A stretch of DNA of 64,000 nt from UBA6080 sp964607515 (GTDB lineage Bacteria; Fermentibacterota; Fermentibacteria; Fermentibacterales; JCC-6): assembly GCA_964607515.1 (NCBI GenBank), contig CAZSKU010000007.1, positions 31,972 to 95,971 on the forward strand. The letters are read 5' to 3'. This document shows, one piece after another, positions 16,367-24,850 of the stretch. The notes under the pieces were generated by a model, which worked only from the letters and a program-made list of their open reading frames with translations, did no database searches and was not told the DNA's origin. The position numbers and the translations under genes were made by a program. Positions within the stretch are counted from its first letter, which is position 1. Every line of letters starts with the position of its first letter.

Positions 16367-16403
16367 TTGACCGGTGCACCGCGCTGCGGAATGATTGCAC
16401 CGG
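16367..16403 (+). promoter_or_regulatory. Promoter with 8-bp inverted repeat before the M14 peptidase gene
   Basis: TTGACC (16367-16372), 17 bp, AATGAT (16390-16395). CCGGTGCA (16371-16378) and TGCACCGG (16396-16403) form a perfect inverted repeat with a 17-base spacer that brackets the -10 element, a plausible repressor site. Its -35 lies only two bases from that of the divergent tRNA-Pro promoter. Confidence 0.55.
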
Positions 16404-16461
16404 ACAGACGTGCTTCCCCCGCAACCGTGTCCGGGGCCCTCCCCGGCTGGATAGGATATTC

Positions 16462-18066
16462 ATGAGCATTCTCCTTATCGCCGCACTTTTTTCGGTCTCC
16501 TCCGACGGGTGGTATTCGGTGATGGTGCCGGAGGTCTCCCGGGCGGACGTTAACTTCCTTCACAGCCAGGGTTTCGACATCGAGGCGGTGTTCGGAGACA
16601 GGGCCCGGGTCTACGTGAACGACCACGGGTCGGCCATGCTCAGGAACCTCGGGTACTCCCCGGCGGCTCTGGAGGAGCCGGTCCCCCTGGTGCCGTACCC
16701 TTCCATCACCGAGGTGAACGCCACCCTGGCCTCGATAGTCTCGGAGCATTCCGGCATCTGCCGGCTCGAGACCCTGGGCACCTCCGAGCAGGGCAGGCCC
16801 ATATACGCCGTGGTGGTCACCAAGGATCCCGCCCAGAACGTGGCCGAACCCAGAATCAGGGTATGCGGCAACATCCACGGCGACGAGAAGGGTTCGGGGA
16901 TGACGGTTCTGAACTTCCTCACGGTGCTCACGGACAACTACGGCACCAGCGACATGTGCACCTACCTGGTGGACAACGCGGAGACATGGATCATCCCCGT
17001 GCTGAATCCCGACGGCTACCACAACAACTCCCGTTACAACGCCAGCGGAGTGGACCTGAACCGGAATCTGAGCTACATGTGGAGCGGAGGGGGTCCGTCG
17101 CCCTTCAGCGAACCGGAGACCCAGGCCCTGAGGAACATCACCCAGCCGGACTGGCCCGCCCTGGACAACCTCCGGAACGTGTTCGCCGGGGGGTTCTCCG
17201 GGCACGACGGCGCCCAGTGCGTGAACACCGTGTGGAACTTCAGCGTCAGCGAGCCCATCCAGGACCTGGCCCTGGTCACCGAGCAGGCCGAGAGCTACGC
17301 CCTGCACCCTTCCATCACCGCCTACTACGGTCCCGGCAACTGGGACATCTGGATCCCGGGAGCATCATGGTACCCCACCAACGGCGACGTGAACGACTGG
17401 AGCTACGGCGAGTGCGGCACCGTGGACCACACCGTGGAAGTGTCCAACACCAAGGCGCCGGCGGACTGGCCCGGGGTGGCCTCGGCCAACTACATGCCCA
17501 TCCTTCAGTGGGCCGTGAGCGCCACCTACGGCGTGTGGGGCACGGTGAAGGACGGCTACGGCAACCCCCTGGACGCCCAGATAGACATATCCATTCCTGA
17601 CGGGTCCGACTCCACGCCTCTGCGGTTCACCCGGAGCGATGTGGTGAACGGCGGCTACTCCAAGAGCCTTCTGCCGGGCACCTACAACATCACCGCCACG
17701 GTGGAGGGGATGGGTTCCCAGACCCAGACCGGAGTGGCGGTGGGCGCCTCGGAGATGGTGGAGGTCAACTTCGTGTTTTCCACTGGCATAGAAGATTCAG
17801 GGGCGGGAATTGCTCCTGTTCTAAGGATTACCGCCAGCCCCAATCCGGTGAGGGGCGTCTGCACCGTAACCCTTCCGATGGGGGGGCTTGAGGGCAGCCT
17901 CGCGGTTTACGATATTACCGGCCGAATGGTACACGAGGCTACCCCGGCGGCGGGTTCGGGCGTATACGCCTGGAACGCCGGGGGGACGGTCCCTGCGGGG
18001 GTATACACCGTGGTGTACACGTCCGGAGGGCAGAGTGCGTCCACACGGCTTGTGGTCGCGGAATAG
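16462..18066 (+). CDS. Secreted M14 zinc carboxypeptidase with C-terminal sorting domain
   Basis: A 534-residue secreted peptidase. After a short signal peptide (MSILLIAALFSVSS) and a propeptide, the M14 catalytic domain has the zinc ligands H139 and E142 in NIHGDEKGSG, substrate Asn-Arg in GVDLNRN (about 197), a SGHDG segment and the general-base Glu in DHTVEVSNTK. A carboxypeptidase-regulatory-like beta domain follows (about 350-440). The last 80 residues hold SPNPVRG, LAVYDITGRMVHE and AGVYTVVYTS, the pattern of a type IX secretion C-terminal domain. The ATG 16462 is chosen because upstream codons lie within the tRNA-Pro and promoter region. Confidence 0.93.
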   Translation: MSILLIAALFSVSSDGWYSVMVPEVSRADVNFLHSQGFDIEAVFGDRARVYVNDHGSAMLRNLGYSPAALEEPVPLVPYPSITEVNATLASIVSEHSGICRLETLGTSEQGRPIYAVVVTKDPAQNVAEPRIRVCGNIHGDEKGSGMTVLNFLTVLTDNYGTSDMCTYLVDNAETWIIPVLNPDGYHNNSRYNASGVDLNRNLSYMWSGGGPSPFSEPETQALRNITQPDWPALDNLRNVFAGGFSGHDGAQCVNTVWNFSVSEPIQDLALVTEQAESYALHPSITAYYGPGNWDIWIPGASWYPTNGDVNDWSYGECGTVDHTVEVSNTKAPADWPGVASANYMPILQWAVSATYGVWGTVKDGYGNPLDAQIDISIPDGSDSTPLRFTRSDVVNGGYSKSLLPGTYNITATVEGMGSQTQTGVAVGASEMVEVNFVFSTGIEDSGAGIAPVLRITASPNPVRGVCTVTLPMGGLEGSLAVYDITGRMVHEATPAAGSGVYAWNAGGTVPAGVYTVVYTSGGQSASTRLVVAE

Positions 18067-18081
18067 GCTGAAAGGCAGCGC

Positions 18082-18342
18082 ATGGCACACAAGAAAAGCA
18101 GTTCCAGCTCCAGGAACGGCAGGGACAGCGCCGGAAGGCGCCTCGGGGTGAAGGCCCCGGCGGGCGCCCTGGTGAGCGCGGGAACCATCATCATCCGGCA
18201 GAGGGGCTCCAGAATCCACCCGGGAGTGAACGTCGGCAAGGGGCATGACGACACTCTCTTCGCCAAGATCGAGGGAAGGGTAAAGTTCCACATGATGGGG
18301 GCCCGCAGGGTGGCCTCCGTGGTTCCAGACACCCAGCAGTAG
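18082..18342 (+). CDS. rpmA: 50S ribosomal protein L27
   Basis: An 86-residue L27: MAHKKSSSSSRNGRDSAGRR, GTIIIRQRGSRIHPGVNVG and KGHDDTLFAKIEGRVKF are family signatures. L27 lies at the ribosomal peptidyl-transferase centre, where its N-terminus reaches the tRNA ends. There is no cleavable N-terminal extension. In most bacteria it follows rplU (L21) and precedes obg; here it sits between a secreted peptidase and hutI, and its stop overlaps the hutI start (TAGTG). Confidence 0.97.
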   Translation: MAHKKSSSSSRNGRDSAGRRLGVKAPAGALVSAGTIIIRQRGSRIHPGVNVGKGHDDTLFAKIEGRVKFHMMGARRVASVVPDTQQ

Positions 18343-19610
18343 TGGAACTCAGGGCCGGTTTCCTGGCACGGGGAATTGGGCAGCTTCTCACCATGGACGG
18401 GCCCCGGGGGCCCAGGAGAGGCGCCGCCGCCCGGGAAATCGGCCTGATCGAGAAGGCGGCTCTGGCCGCTTCCCGCGGCAAGGTCCTCTGGAGCGGCCCT
18501 GAAAAGGAGCTGCCTTCCGGTTTGTTCCGGGACCTGCGGGAGGTTGACCTTCAGGGCCGGGTGGTGACCCCGGGCTTCGTTGACTCCCACACCCACCCGC
18601 TATTCGGGGCGACCCGGCAGGGGGAGTTCGCCATGCGGGCCGCCGGCGCGGACTATGAACAGATAGCCGCCGCCGGGGGCGGCATCCTGAACAGCGTGCG
18701 GGCAACCCGGGCGGCGGACGACGGGACCATCGAGAGAAACCTGCGCCGCGCCCTTTCCAACATGCTTTCCATGGGGACCACAACGCTCGAAGCAAAGAGC
18801 GGTTACGGCCTCGACGGCGAGACGGAGATCCGGTGCCTTCGAATCCTGGCGCGGGTAGCGTCCACCGTTCCCCAGACCATCCTCCGGACCTTCCTGGGGG
18901 CCCACGCCCTTCCCGACGAGTACGCCGGCGATCCTTCGGGCTACCTTGCCTACCTGGGCCGCGAGGTGCTTCCCGAGGTGGCGAGGGAAGGTCTGGCGGA
19001 CTTCGTGGACGTGTTCTGCGAGAAGGGGGTGTTCACCCCGGAGGAGAGCCGCAGGCACCTGCGGGACGCCCTGGACCTGGGCTTCCGGGTGAGGATTCAC
19101 GCCGACGAGTTCCACGACACCGGGGGAGCCGGGCTGGCGGTGGAGCTGGGGGCCATGAGCGCCGACCACCTGCTGTCGGTCTCCCCGGAGAACGTGGCCC
19201 GGATGGCGTCGTCCGATACGGTGGCCACCCTTCTTCCGGGAACCGCGCTGTTCCTGAACAAACCCTTTCCCCCGGGCAGGGCTCTGCTGGACGCCGGAGC
19301 GGCGGTGGCACTGGCCTCGGACTACAACCCGGGGAGCTGTTTCTGCGAATCCATGCCATTCATGTTGAGCCTGGCGGTGTGCGCCTGCGGATTCACAGTG
19401 GAGGAGGCCCTGGTGTCCGCCACGGCCAACGGCGCTGCGGCCCTTGGTCTTTCGGAAACCAAGGGCGCCCTGATTCCCGGTATGGACGCGGATTTTATCG
19501 CTTGGAATCTTGACGACTACAGGTGCATCCCCTACCATATGGCCGTGCCCGACATAGGCGCGGTCTTCTGCGGAGATGCAACCCACCACCCGGGGGAGAG
19601 AATCTTTTGA
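18342..19610 (+). CDS. hutI: Imidazolonepropionase
   Basis: A 422-residue amidohydrolase that opens imidazolone propionate to formiminoglutamate, the third step of histidine breakdown. Signatures: GFVDSHTHPLFGATRQGEF (metal His pair), AAAGGGILNSVRATR, LEAKSGYGLDGETE, HADEFHDTGGAGLA, SADHLL and SDYNPGSCFCESM. The GTG start shares a base with the L27 stop. No other hut genes are in the window. Its stop overlaps the TTG start of the TPR gene. Confidence 0.93.
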   Translation: MELRAGFLARGIGQLLTMDGPRGPRRGAAAREIGLIEKAALAASRGKVLWSGPEKELPSGLFRDLREVDLQGRVVTPGFVDSHTHPLFGATRQGEFAMRAAGADYEQIAAAGGGILNSVRATRAADDGTIERNLRRALSNMLSMGTTTLEAKSGYGLDGETEIRCLRILARVASTVPQTILRTFLGAHALPDEYAGDPSGYLAYLGREVLPEVAREGLADFVDVFCEKGVFTPEESRRHLRDALDLGFRVRIHADEFHDTGGAGLAVELGAMSADHLLSVSPENVARMASSDTVATLLPGTALFLNKPFPPGRALLDAGAAVALASDYNPGSCFCESMPFMLSLAVCACGFTVEEALVSATANGAAALGLSETKGALIPGMDADFIAWNLDDYRCIPYHMAVPDIGAVFCGDATHHPGERIF

Positions 19611-21697
19611 ACGAGTCCGTGGAGGTTCTGAAGAAAAAGGCGCACGACCTGGTCCAGAAGGGCAAGCTGGACAGCGCCCTGAGGGCTTTCACGCTGATCC
19701 TGGAATCTGACCCCCGGGACGCCAGCGTCCACAACAAGGTGGGCGACATCCTTCTGAAAACCCACAGCGAGGCAGCCGCCCTGGAGCACTTCCTGAAGAG
19801 CGCCGAGCTCTATTACGAAGAGGGGCTCCACATGGTTGCCCTGTCGGTTTGCAGGAAGATACTGCGGGCCTCCGAGACCATTCCCAGGGTCTATTACCTG
19901 ATGGGCAAGTGTCTGCAGGCCCAGGACAAGGGCGACCAGGCGAAGAGGGAATACGTCCGGTACCTCTCCACCGAGGCTGACGGAAACGACGACAGCAAGG
20001 CGGAGGTGCTCCGGGCGCTGACCATCCTCGACCCCGCCGAGGACAAGTGGGTGCTCCTGCTGGCCAAGGTATGCTACAGAAGGAAGAACGAGGCCTTCCT
20101 GGACTACGCCGTGGGGCTTGCCCTGGAGAGGGACCTGCCCCAGCACGAGAAGATGCACCAGATGCTCACCGCCCTGCGGAAGAGCCAGATCAAGAGCAGC
20201 CTCGAGTTGGTGGTCACCTCCAGAACCGGAAAGGTGTCCGCCCAGGGCCCGGCACCCTCCAGGGAGGCCGCGGAAAAGCCGGCGGCGAGGCGCATAGGGC
20301 CCGTTGAAAAGCCCCGGGCAGTCCCCGCGACGATTCAGGAACCGGAAGCTGAAGAGCTCTCCGAGGCTGAGATTCGGAAGAAGCTGGAGGGCGCATCCGT
20401 CCGCCGGGAAACCGCCTCTCCCGGGAAGTCCGAAGGAAAGCCTTCGCGCCCTCCGGCGAAGAAGCCGGAACCTGAGCCGGAGTCGGAAGAGAGCCTTCTT
20501 GAGTCCCTGGACTTCAGCGAGGCCGACCTGGGCTCCAGGGAGCAGCTGGAGCAGGAGATGAAGGCGGTGGACGAGATCATCGGGGTGAACCCCGATTCCG
20601 ACCGGGAGACCCCCTTCGAGAAGACCATCATAGAGGGACCCAGGAGGATAGGCGAGTACTTCGTGGCCAGCGGGCTTCTCAAGGCCGGGGACGTGCTCCG
20701 GGCCCTGGAGAAGCAGAGCGCCGAGATGAAGGAGTCCCGGCTGGGAGACGTGCTGGTGTCCATGGGGCTGGTGTCGGCCCACCAGGTGAGGGAGGCCCTC
20801 TCACGGCAGGTGGCGGACATCCGCGCAAGCCTGGCCAGGAACCCCCAGGACGCCCTGGGACACGTGGAGATGGCCAACCTTCTGCTGGACGTGGGGGACT
20901 TCTACGGCGCCGTGAGCGCCTACCTGCAGGCCGCCGAGATCTATCGCAGCGAAGACCGCGATTACATGGTGTTCGAGCTGCTGGAAGGAGTGCTGGACAT
21001 CTGTCCCGAATCCCTGTCCGCAGCCAAGGAACTCATAAGGATAAGGCACACCATCGGCAGCAGCGGGCAGGCCAGGGCCTTCTACCGGCTTGCGGTGGCG
21101 TACCTTCTCAACGGAAGCAACTACGAGGCCATGGCGGCCCTTCAGACGGCCCTGGAGGTGGACCCCGGCTTCCATGACGCCAGGAACCTGATGACCGGCA
21201 TCTGCCCGGACTACAAGGACCACAAAAACCTGGCGGACATGGCGGAGATTCTGGACGACATCGAGCGGGTGAAGACAGACTCCTCCAAGGGCTTCCTGGC
21301 GGGGATGATCCGGGAGTTCCAGGAGGGAGTGAACGCCTACATTCCCGCCGAGGACCACAAGACCCATTTCGACCTGGGCATCGCCTACATGGAGATGGGG
21401 CTGTTCCGGGAGGCGGTGTCCGAATTCGAGAAGGTGCTCGCCAGCCCCGATTACAGGCTCCGGGCCCGGGAGATGCTGGGAAGGTGCGCCTTCAGCATGC
21501 AGCGCTACGACGAGGCGGAGGACCACTTCCGCAAGGGGATGGCCCTGGCCGGTGGAGACTCCAGGTCCATGGTGGGGTTCCACGTGAACCTGGCCAAGGT
21601 CTACGCCTACACCGGAAGGGACAGCCACGCCACGGCGGAGATGGAAGCCGCCGCGGCCCTGGACCCGGTGCTCTCCAAGGCCCTTTCCCTGGAGTGA
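19607..21697 (+). CDS. Large tetratricopeptide-repeat protein with MshEN-like middle domain
   Basis: A 696-residue soluble protein. TTG 19607 is chosen: GGGGGAG lies upstream and TTGA overlaps the hutI stop. TPR units fill about residues 1-200 and 410-690. A Lys/Glu/Pro-rich linker (about 205-330) leads to IGEYFVASGLLKAGDVLRALEKQ...RLGDVLVSMGLVSAHQVREAL, which resembles the N-terminal domain of type II secretion/pilus ATPases (MshEN/T2SSE-N), a c-di-GMP-binding fold in some members. A scaffold in motility, secretion or regulation is possible; the exact role is unknown. Confidence 0.75.
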   Translation: MNESVEVLKKKAHDLVQKGKLDSALRAFTLILESDPRDASVHNKVGDILLKTHSEAAALEHFLKSAELYYEEGLHMVALSVCRKILRASETIPRVYYLMGKCLQAQDKGDQAKREYVRYLSTEADGNDDSKAEVLRALTILDPAEDKWVLLLAKVCYRRKNEAFLDYAVGLALERDLPQHEKMHQMLTALRKSQIKSSLELVVTSRTGKVSAQGPAPSREAAEKPAARRIGPVEKPRAVPATIQEPEAEELSEAEIRKKLEGASVRRETASPGKSEGKPSRPPAKKPEPEPESEESLLESLDFSEADLGSREQLEQEMKAVDEIIGVNPDSDRETPFEKTIIEGPRRIGEYFVASGLLKAGDVLRALEKQSAEMKESRLGDVLVSMGLVSAHQVREALSRQVADIRASLARNPQDALGHVEMANLLLDVGDFYGAVSAYLQAAEIYRSEDRDYMVFELLEGVLDICPESLSAAKELIRIRHTIGSSGQARAFYRLAVAYLLNGSNYEAMAALQTALEVDPGFHDARNLMTGICPDYKDHKNLADMAEILDDIERVKTDSSKGFLAGMIREFQEGVNAYIPAEDHKTHFDLGIAYMEMGLFREAVSEFEKVLASPDYRLRAREMLGRCAFSMQRYDEAEDHFRKGMALAGGDSRSMVGFHVNLAKVYAYTGRDSHATAEMEAAAALDPVLSKALSLE

Positions 21698-21736
21698 TCG
21701 CGCCGGCCCCCGCTAGATAAGGATCGAACCGCTTCC

Positions 21737-22510
21737 ATGAACGGAATTTCAATCCCCTTCACTGCCCTGATACTGGCGGCGTTCCTGTTCGTCCTGGGAG
21801 TGCTGCACCGCCGGGACGACTCCGCCCGGAAGAAGATCACCAGGCTAAACCGGATGAACGAGGAACTGGCCCGGGAGCTGGCTTCCATGGAACTTCTGAA
21901 GTCCCGGCTTCTCAGCCGGGTGGGGGAAGCCCTTTCCATGCCTTTGCACAGGGCTTCGGAAGCCGCGGACCAACTCCGGGCCCAGGGCGTGGGTCTTCCC
22001 GAAGAGATAAAGGCCAGCCTGGCGGACCTGTCCGGGGAGGTGGCCTCCATTCTGAGAATCCTCGGGGTGTTCGAGGAGATGGCCTCCCGGGGGGAGGAGA
22101 ACCGGGACTCGGGGGAGACGAACCGGGCGGACCTTGACTCCATCACCACCGACGCCGTCCAGAACGCCGCCGATTCGGCCTCGGAGAACGGGGTATCCCT
22201 GGCGGTTAGCCTGGATTCGGGGGTGCGGGTCAAGGGTTCAGGAGAGCATCTCGCCGAGGCGGTGGACAGCCTGTTCACGGAAGCCCTTCGCAGGGCGGCG
22301 CAGGGGTCCCTGATAACGGTGACCCTAACCTCCGAGGACAGCACGGCCAGGCTGGCGATCTCCTACGAGAGCCGGGCAGAGGGCGCCGCGGAATCAATCC
22401 TCGGAACCGGCATGGCAAGACTCATCGCCACCTCCTTCGGGGGCTGGCTCAACGAGGACCCGGAGAAGGGGGTGCTCTCCATGAGCCTGCCCCTGGCGGA
22501 GGACAGATGA
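21737..22510 (+). CDS. Membrane-anchored degenerate histidine-kinase-like protein
   Basis: A 257-residue protein with one N-terminal transmembrane helix (about residues 7-24), a coiled region RLNRMNEELARELASMELLKS and a HisKA-like segment LLSRVGEALSMPLHRASEA. In real kinases this box reads SHELRTPL; here the phospho-accepting His is Gly. The ATPase-like part (about 125-257) keeps a G2-like GTGMARLIATSFGGWL and the end strands, but the N-box Asn and the DxGxG box are not recognisable. It may bind a partner without catalysis. Its stop overlaps the mutase start (ATGA). Confidence 0.65.
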   Translation: MNGISIPFTALILAAFLFVLGVLHRRDDSARKKITRLNRMNEELARELASMELLKSRLLSRVGEALSMPLHRASEAADQLRAQGVGLPEEIKASLADLSGEVASILRILGVFEEMASRGEENRDSGETNRADLDSITTDAVQNAADSASENGVSLAVSLDSGVRVKGSGEHLAEAVDSLFTEALRRAAQGSLITVTLTSEDSTARLAISYESRAEGAAESILGTGMARLIATSFGGWLNEDPEKGVLSMSLPLAEDR

Positions 22511-23874
22511 AGTTCAACAGGGAGATCATCCGGAAGTACGACATACGGGGGCGGGTGGAGGAAGACCTCACCCCGGACGCGGTGCGCCGGCTGGGCTGGG
22601 CCCTGGGGGGGCTTGCGGAGGGGGGCGTCCTGGCCGTCGGCCGGGACTGCAGGCCATCGGGAGAGAGGCTCTTCTCGGACCTGGCCGCAGGCGCCTCCCC
22701 CCGGGGCTGCCGTATCATGGACCTGGGGATGCAGACAACCCCGATGACCTACTTCGCCGCCCACAGGCTCGAGCCTGATGTGACGGTGATGATCACCGGA
22801 AGCCACAATCCGCCGGAGTACAACGGTTTCAAGATCATGAAGGGCAGAAGGGGGCTGTGGGGTCCGGGGCTGGAAACCCTGGGCGACGAAATGGAATGGG
22901 CCTTATTCACTCCCGGCGTACCGGACATCCAACGGGTCTCGGTCCGGGAGGACTATCTGGACAGGCTCAGGGCCGAGTTCACCGCCCCGAGGTCCCTGAA
23001 GGTGGTGGTGGACCCTGGCAACGGCACCGGGGGCGACTGCGCGGTGGCCATCCTGGAGGAGCTGGGGCACCGGGTGGTGCCGCTTTTCTGCGAACCCGAC
23101 GGAACCTTTCCAAACCACCACCCCGACCCGACCGTGCTGGAGAATCTTGAACAGCTCCGGGAGACGGTTCTCAGGGAGAAGGCCGACCTGGGCATCGCCT
23201 TCGACGGCGACGCCGACAGACTGGGGCTGGTGGACGAGCAAGGCGGAGTCGTCTTCGGGGACAGGATCCTGTGCGTGCTGGCCGGGGGGGTTCTGAAGGC
23301 CAACCCCGGGGCGGTGGTCATCAGCGAGGTGAAGGCCTCCCGGGTGTTCTTCCAGGAAGTTTCCCGGCTGGGGGGACGGGCCCTGATGGTCCCCACGGGC
23401 CACACCGTGATAAAGGAAGCCATGGCGCGGGAGAACGCCCTGCTCGCCGGGGAGATGAGCGGACACATATTCTTCCGCGACAGGTACTTCGGTTACGACG
23501 ACGCCCTGTACGCCGCCCTGCGTTTTCTGGAGACCGCCTGCGATGCTTCCGGTCCGGTGTCCTCGCTGACGGCCCACCTTCCCCGGACCTTTACCACCCC
23601 GGAGATCCGGGAGGACTGCCCCGACGGGGTGAAGTTCAGGCTGATAGAGGCCGTCGGCGAGATCCTAAGGTCCAGGGGGATCGAGTTTTCCGACATTGAC
23701 GGGGTCCGGGCATCCTTCCCGGAAGGGTGGGGGCTGGTGCGGGCTTCCAACACCCAGCCGGTTCTGGTGATGAGGTTCGAGGCGGAAACCCCGGAGAAGC
23801 TGGCGGAGTATGAGAGCTACATGAGGGAAGTTCTACGGGAAGCCTGGAGGGTCTGCGATGAAACCCATAGCTGA
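22507..23874 (+). CDS. Phosphomannomutase/phosphoglucomutase
   Basis: A 455-residue alpha-D-phosphohexomutase that interconverts hexose 1- and 6-phosphates. The phosphoserine loop TGSHNPPEYNGFK is near residue 97, the magnesium site FDGDADRLG near 232, the sugar-ring loop GEMSGHIFFRD near 320, and RASNTQPVLVMRFEA binds phosphate near the end. Family members of this type supply sugar nucleotides for glycans. Coupled to the kinase-like gene before it; overlaps moxR by 17 bases. Confidence 0.93.
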   Translation: MKFNREIIRKYDIRGRVEEDLTPDAVRRLGWALGGLAEGGVLAVGRDCRPSGERLFSDLAAGASPRGCRIMDLGMQTTPMTYFAAHRLEPDVTVMITGSHNPPEYNGFKIMKGRRGLWGPGLETLGDEMEWALFTPGVPDIQRVSVREDYLDRLRAEFTAPRSLKVVVDPGNGTGGDCAVAILEELGHRVVPLFCEPDGTFPNHHPDPTVLENLEQLRETVLREKADLGIAFDGDADRLGLVDEQGGVVFGDRILCVLAGGVLKANPGAVVISEVKASRVFFQEVSRLGGRALMVPTGHTVIKEAMARENALLAGEMSGHIFFRDRYFGYDDALYAALRFLETACDASGPVSSLTAHLPRTFTTPEIREDCPDGVKFRLIEAVGEILRSRGIEFSDIDGVRASFPEGWGLVRASNTQPVLVMRFEAETPEKLAEYESYMREVLREAWRVCDETHS

Positions 23875-24850
23875 GATAGAAAACGAAGTCGCCCGGGCGG
23901 GGGAGACCCTGCAGAGGGTCGAAGAGGAGTTTTCCCGGGTGGTGGTGGGCCAGGAGGAGCTGAGAACCGGGCTTCTGGCGGCCCTGCTGTGCGACGGCCA
24001 CGTGCTGGTGGAGGGGGTGCCGGGGCTGGCCAAGACCCTGGCGGCCTTCACCCTGTCCCGGTGCATCAGCGGCTCCTTCAGCAGGATCCAGTTCACCCCG
24101 GACCTGATGCCCGCCGACATCACCGGCACCCTGGTCTACCAGCAGAACACCGGGCAGTTCGTGGAGAGGAAGGGCCCAATCTTCGCCCAGCTGATTCTGG
24201 CCGACGAGATCAACAGGGCTCCGGCCAAGGTTCAGAGCGCCCTGCTGGAGGCGATGCAGGAAAGACAGGTGACCTTCGGCGGCACCACCCATCCTCTTCC
24301 GAAACCCTTCTTCGTGATGGCCACCCAGAACCCCATCGAGCAGGAGGGAACCTACCCCCTGCCGGAGGCCCAGGTGGACCGATTCCTGATGAAGCTCAGG
24401 GTGGACTACCCGACCCTGGAGGAGGAGAAGCTCATCCTTCAGAGGATGGGGGGATTCGGGGTTCCCCCGGCGTCGCCGGTGATCTCGCCGGAAGAGGTGG
24501 TGGACCTTCAGAGGGTGGTTAAGAGCATCATAGTCGAGCCCGAAGCGATGGACTACGCGGTGAGGCTGGTTGACTCGACCCGCAACCCCAGGCAGGCCAG
24601 ACTCAAGGACATCGAGAACCTTATCACCGTGGGAGCCAGCCCCCGGGGAAGCCTGGCCCTGGTGGCCGGCGCCAGGGCCATGGCTCTGCTCGGGGGGATG
24701 GCCTTCGTAACCCCCGACCTGATCAAGGAAGTCGCCCCGGCGGTGCTCAGGCACAGGATAATCCGCTCCTTCGAAGCCGAAGCCGAGCAGGTGGGGGTCG
24801 AGCAGATCATTCGAACCATCCTGGACAAGGTGCCGGTGGGCGTCAGGTAA
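23858..24850 (+). CDS. MoxR-family AAA+ ATPase (Bat operon)
   Basis: A 330-residue MoxR ATPase. Walker A GVPGLAKT (about 53-60), Walker B LILADEINRAP (about 111-121), the segment ATQNPIEQEGTYPLPEAQ and sensor/lid motifs GASPRGSLALV are all present. MoxR proteins are thought to act as chaperones that mature VWA-domain partners, and such partners are encoded directly downstream. The gene abuts the DUF58 gene (TAA then ATG). Confidence 0.95.
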   Translation: MKPIAEIENEVARAGETLQRVEEEFSRVVVGQEELRTGLLAALLCDGHVLVEGVPGLAKTLAAFTLSRCISGSFSRIQFTPDLMPADITGTLVYQQNTGQFVERKGPIFAQLILADEINRAPAKVQSALLEAMQERQVTFGGTTHPLPKPFFVMATQNPIEQEGTYPLPEAQVDRFLMKLRVDYPTLEEEKLILQRMGGFGVPPASPVISPEEVVDLQRVVKSIIVEPEAMDYAVRLVDSTRNPRQARLKDIENLITVGASPRGSLALVAGARAMALLGGMAFVTPDLIKEVAPAVLRHRIIRSFEAEAEQVGVEQIIRTILDKVPVGVR

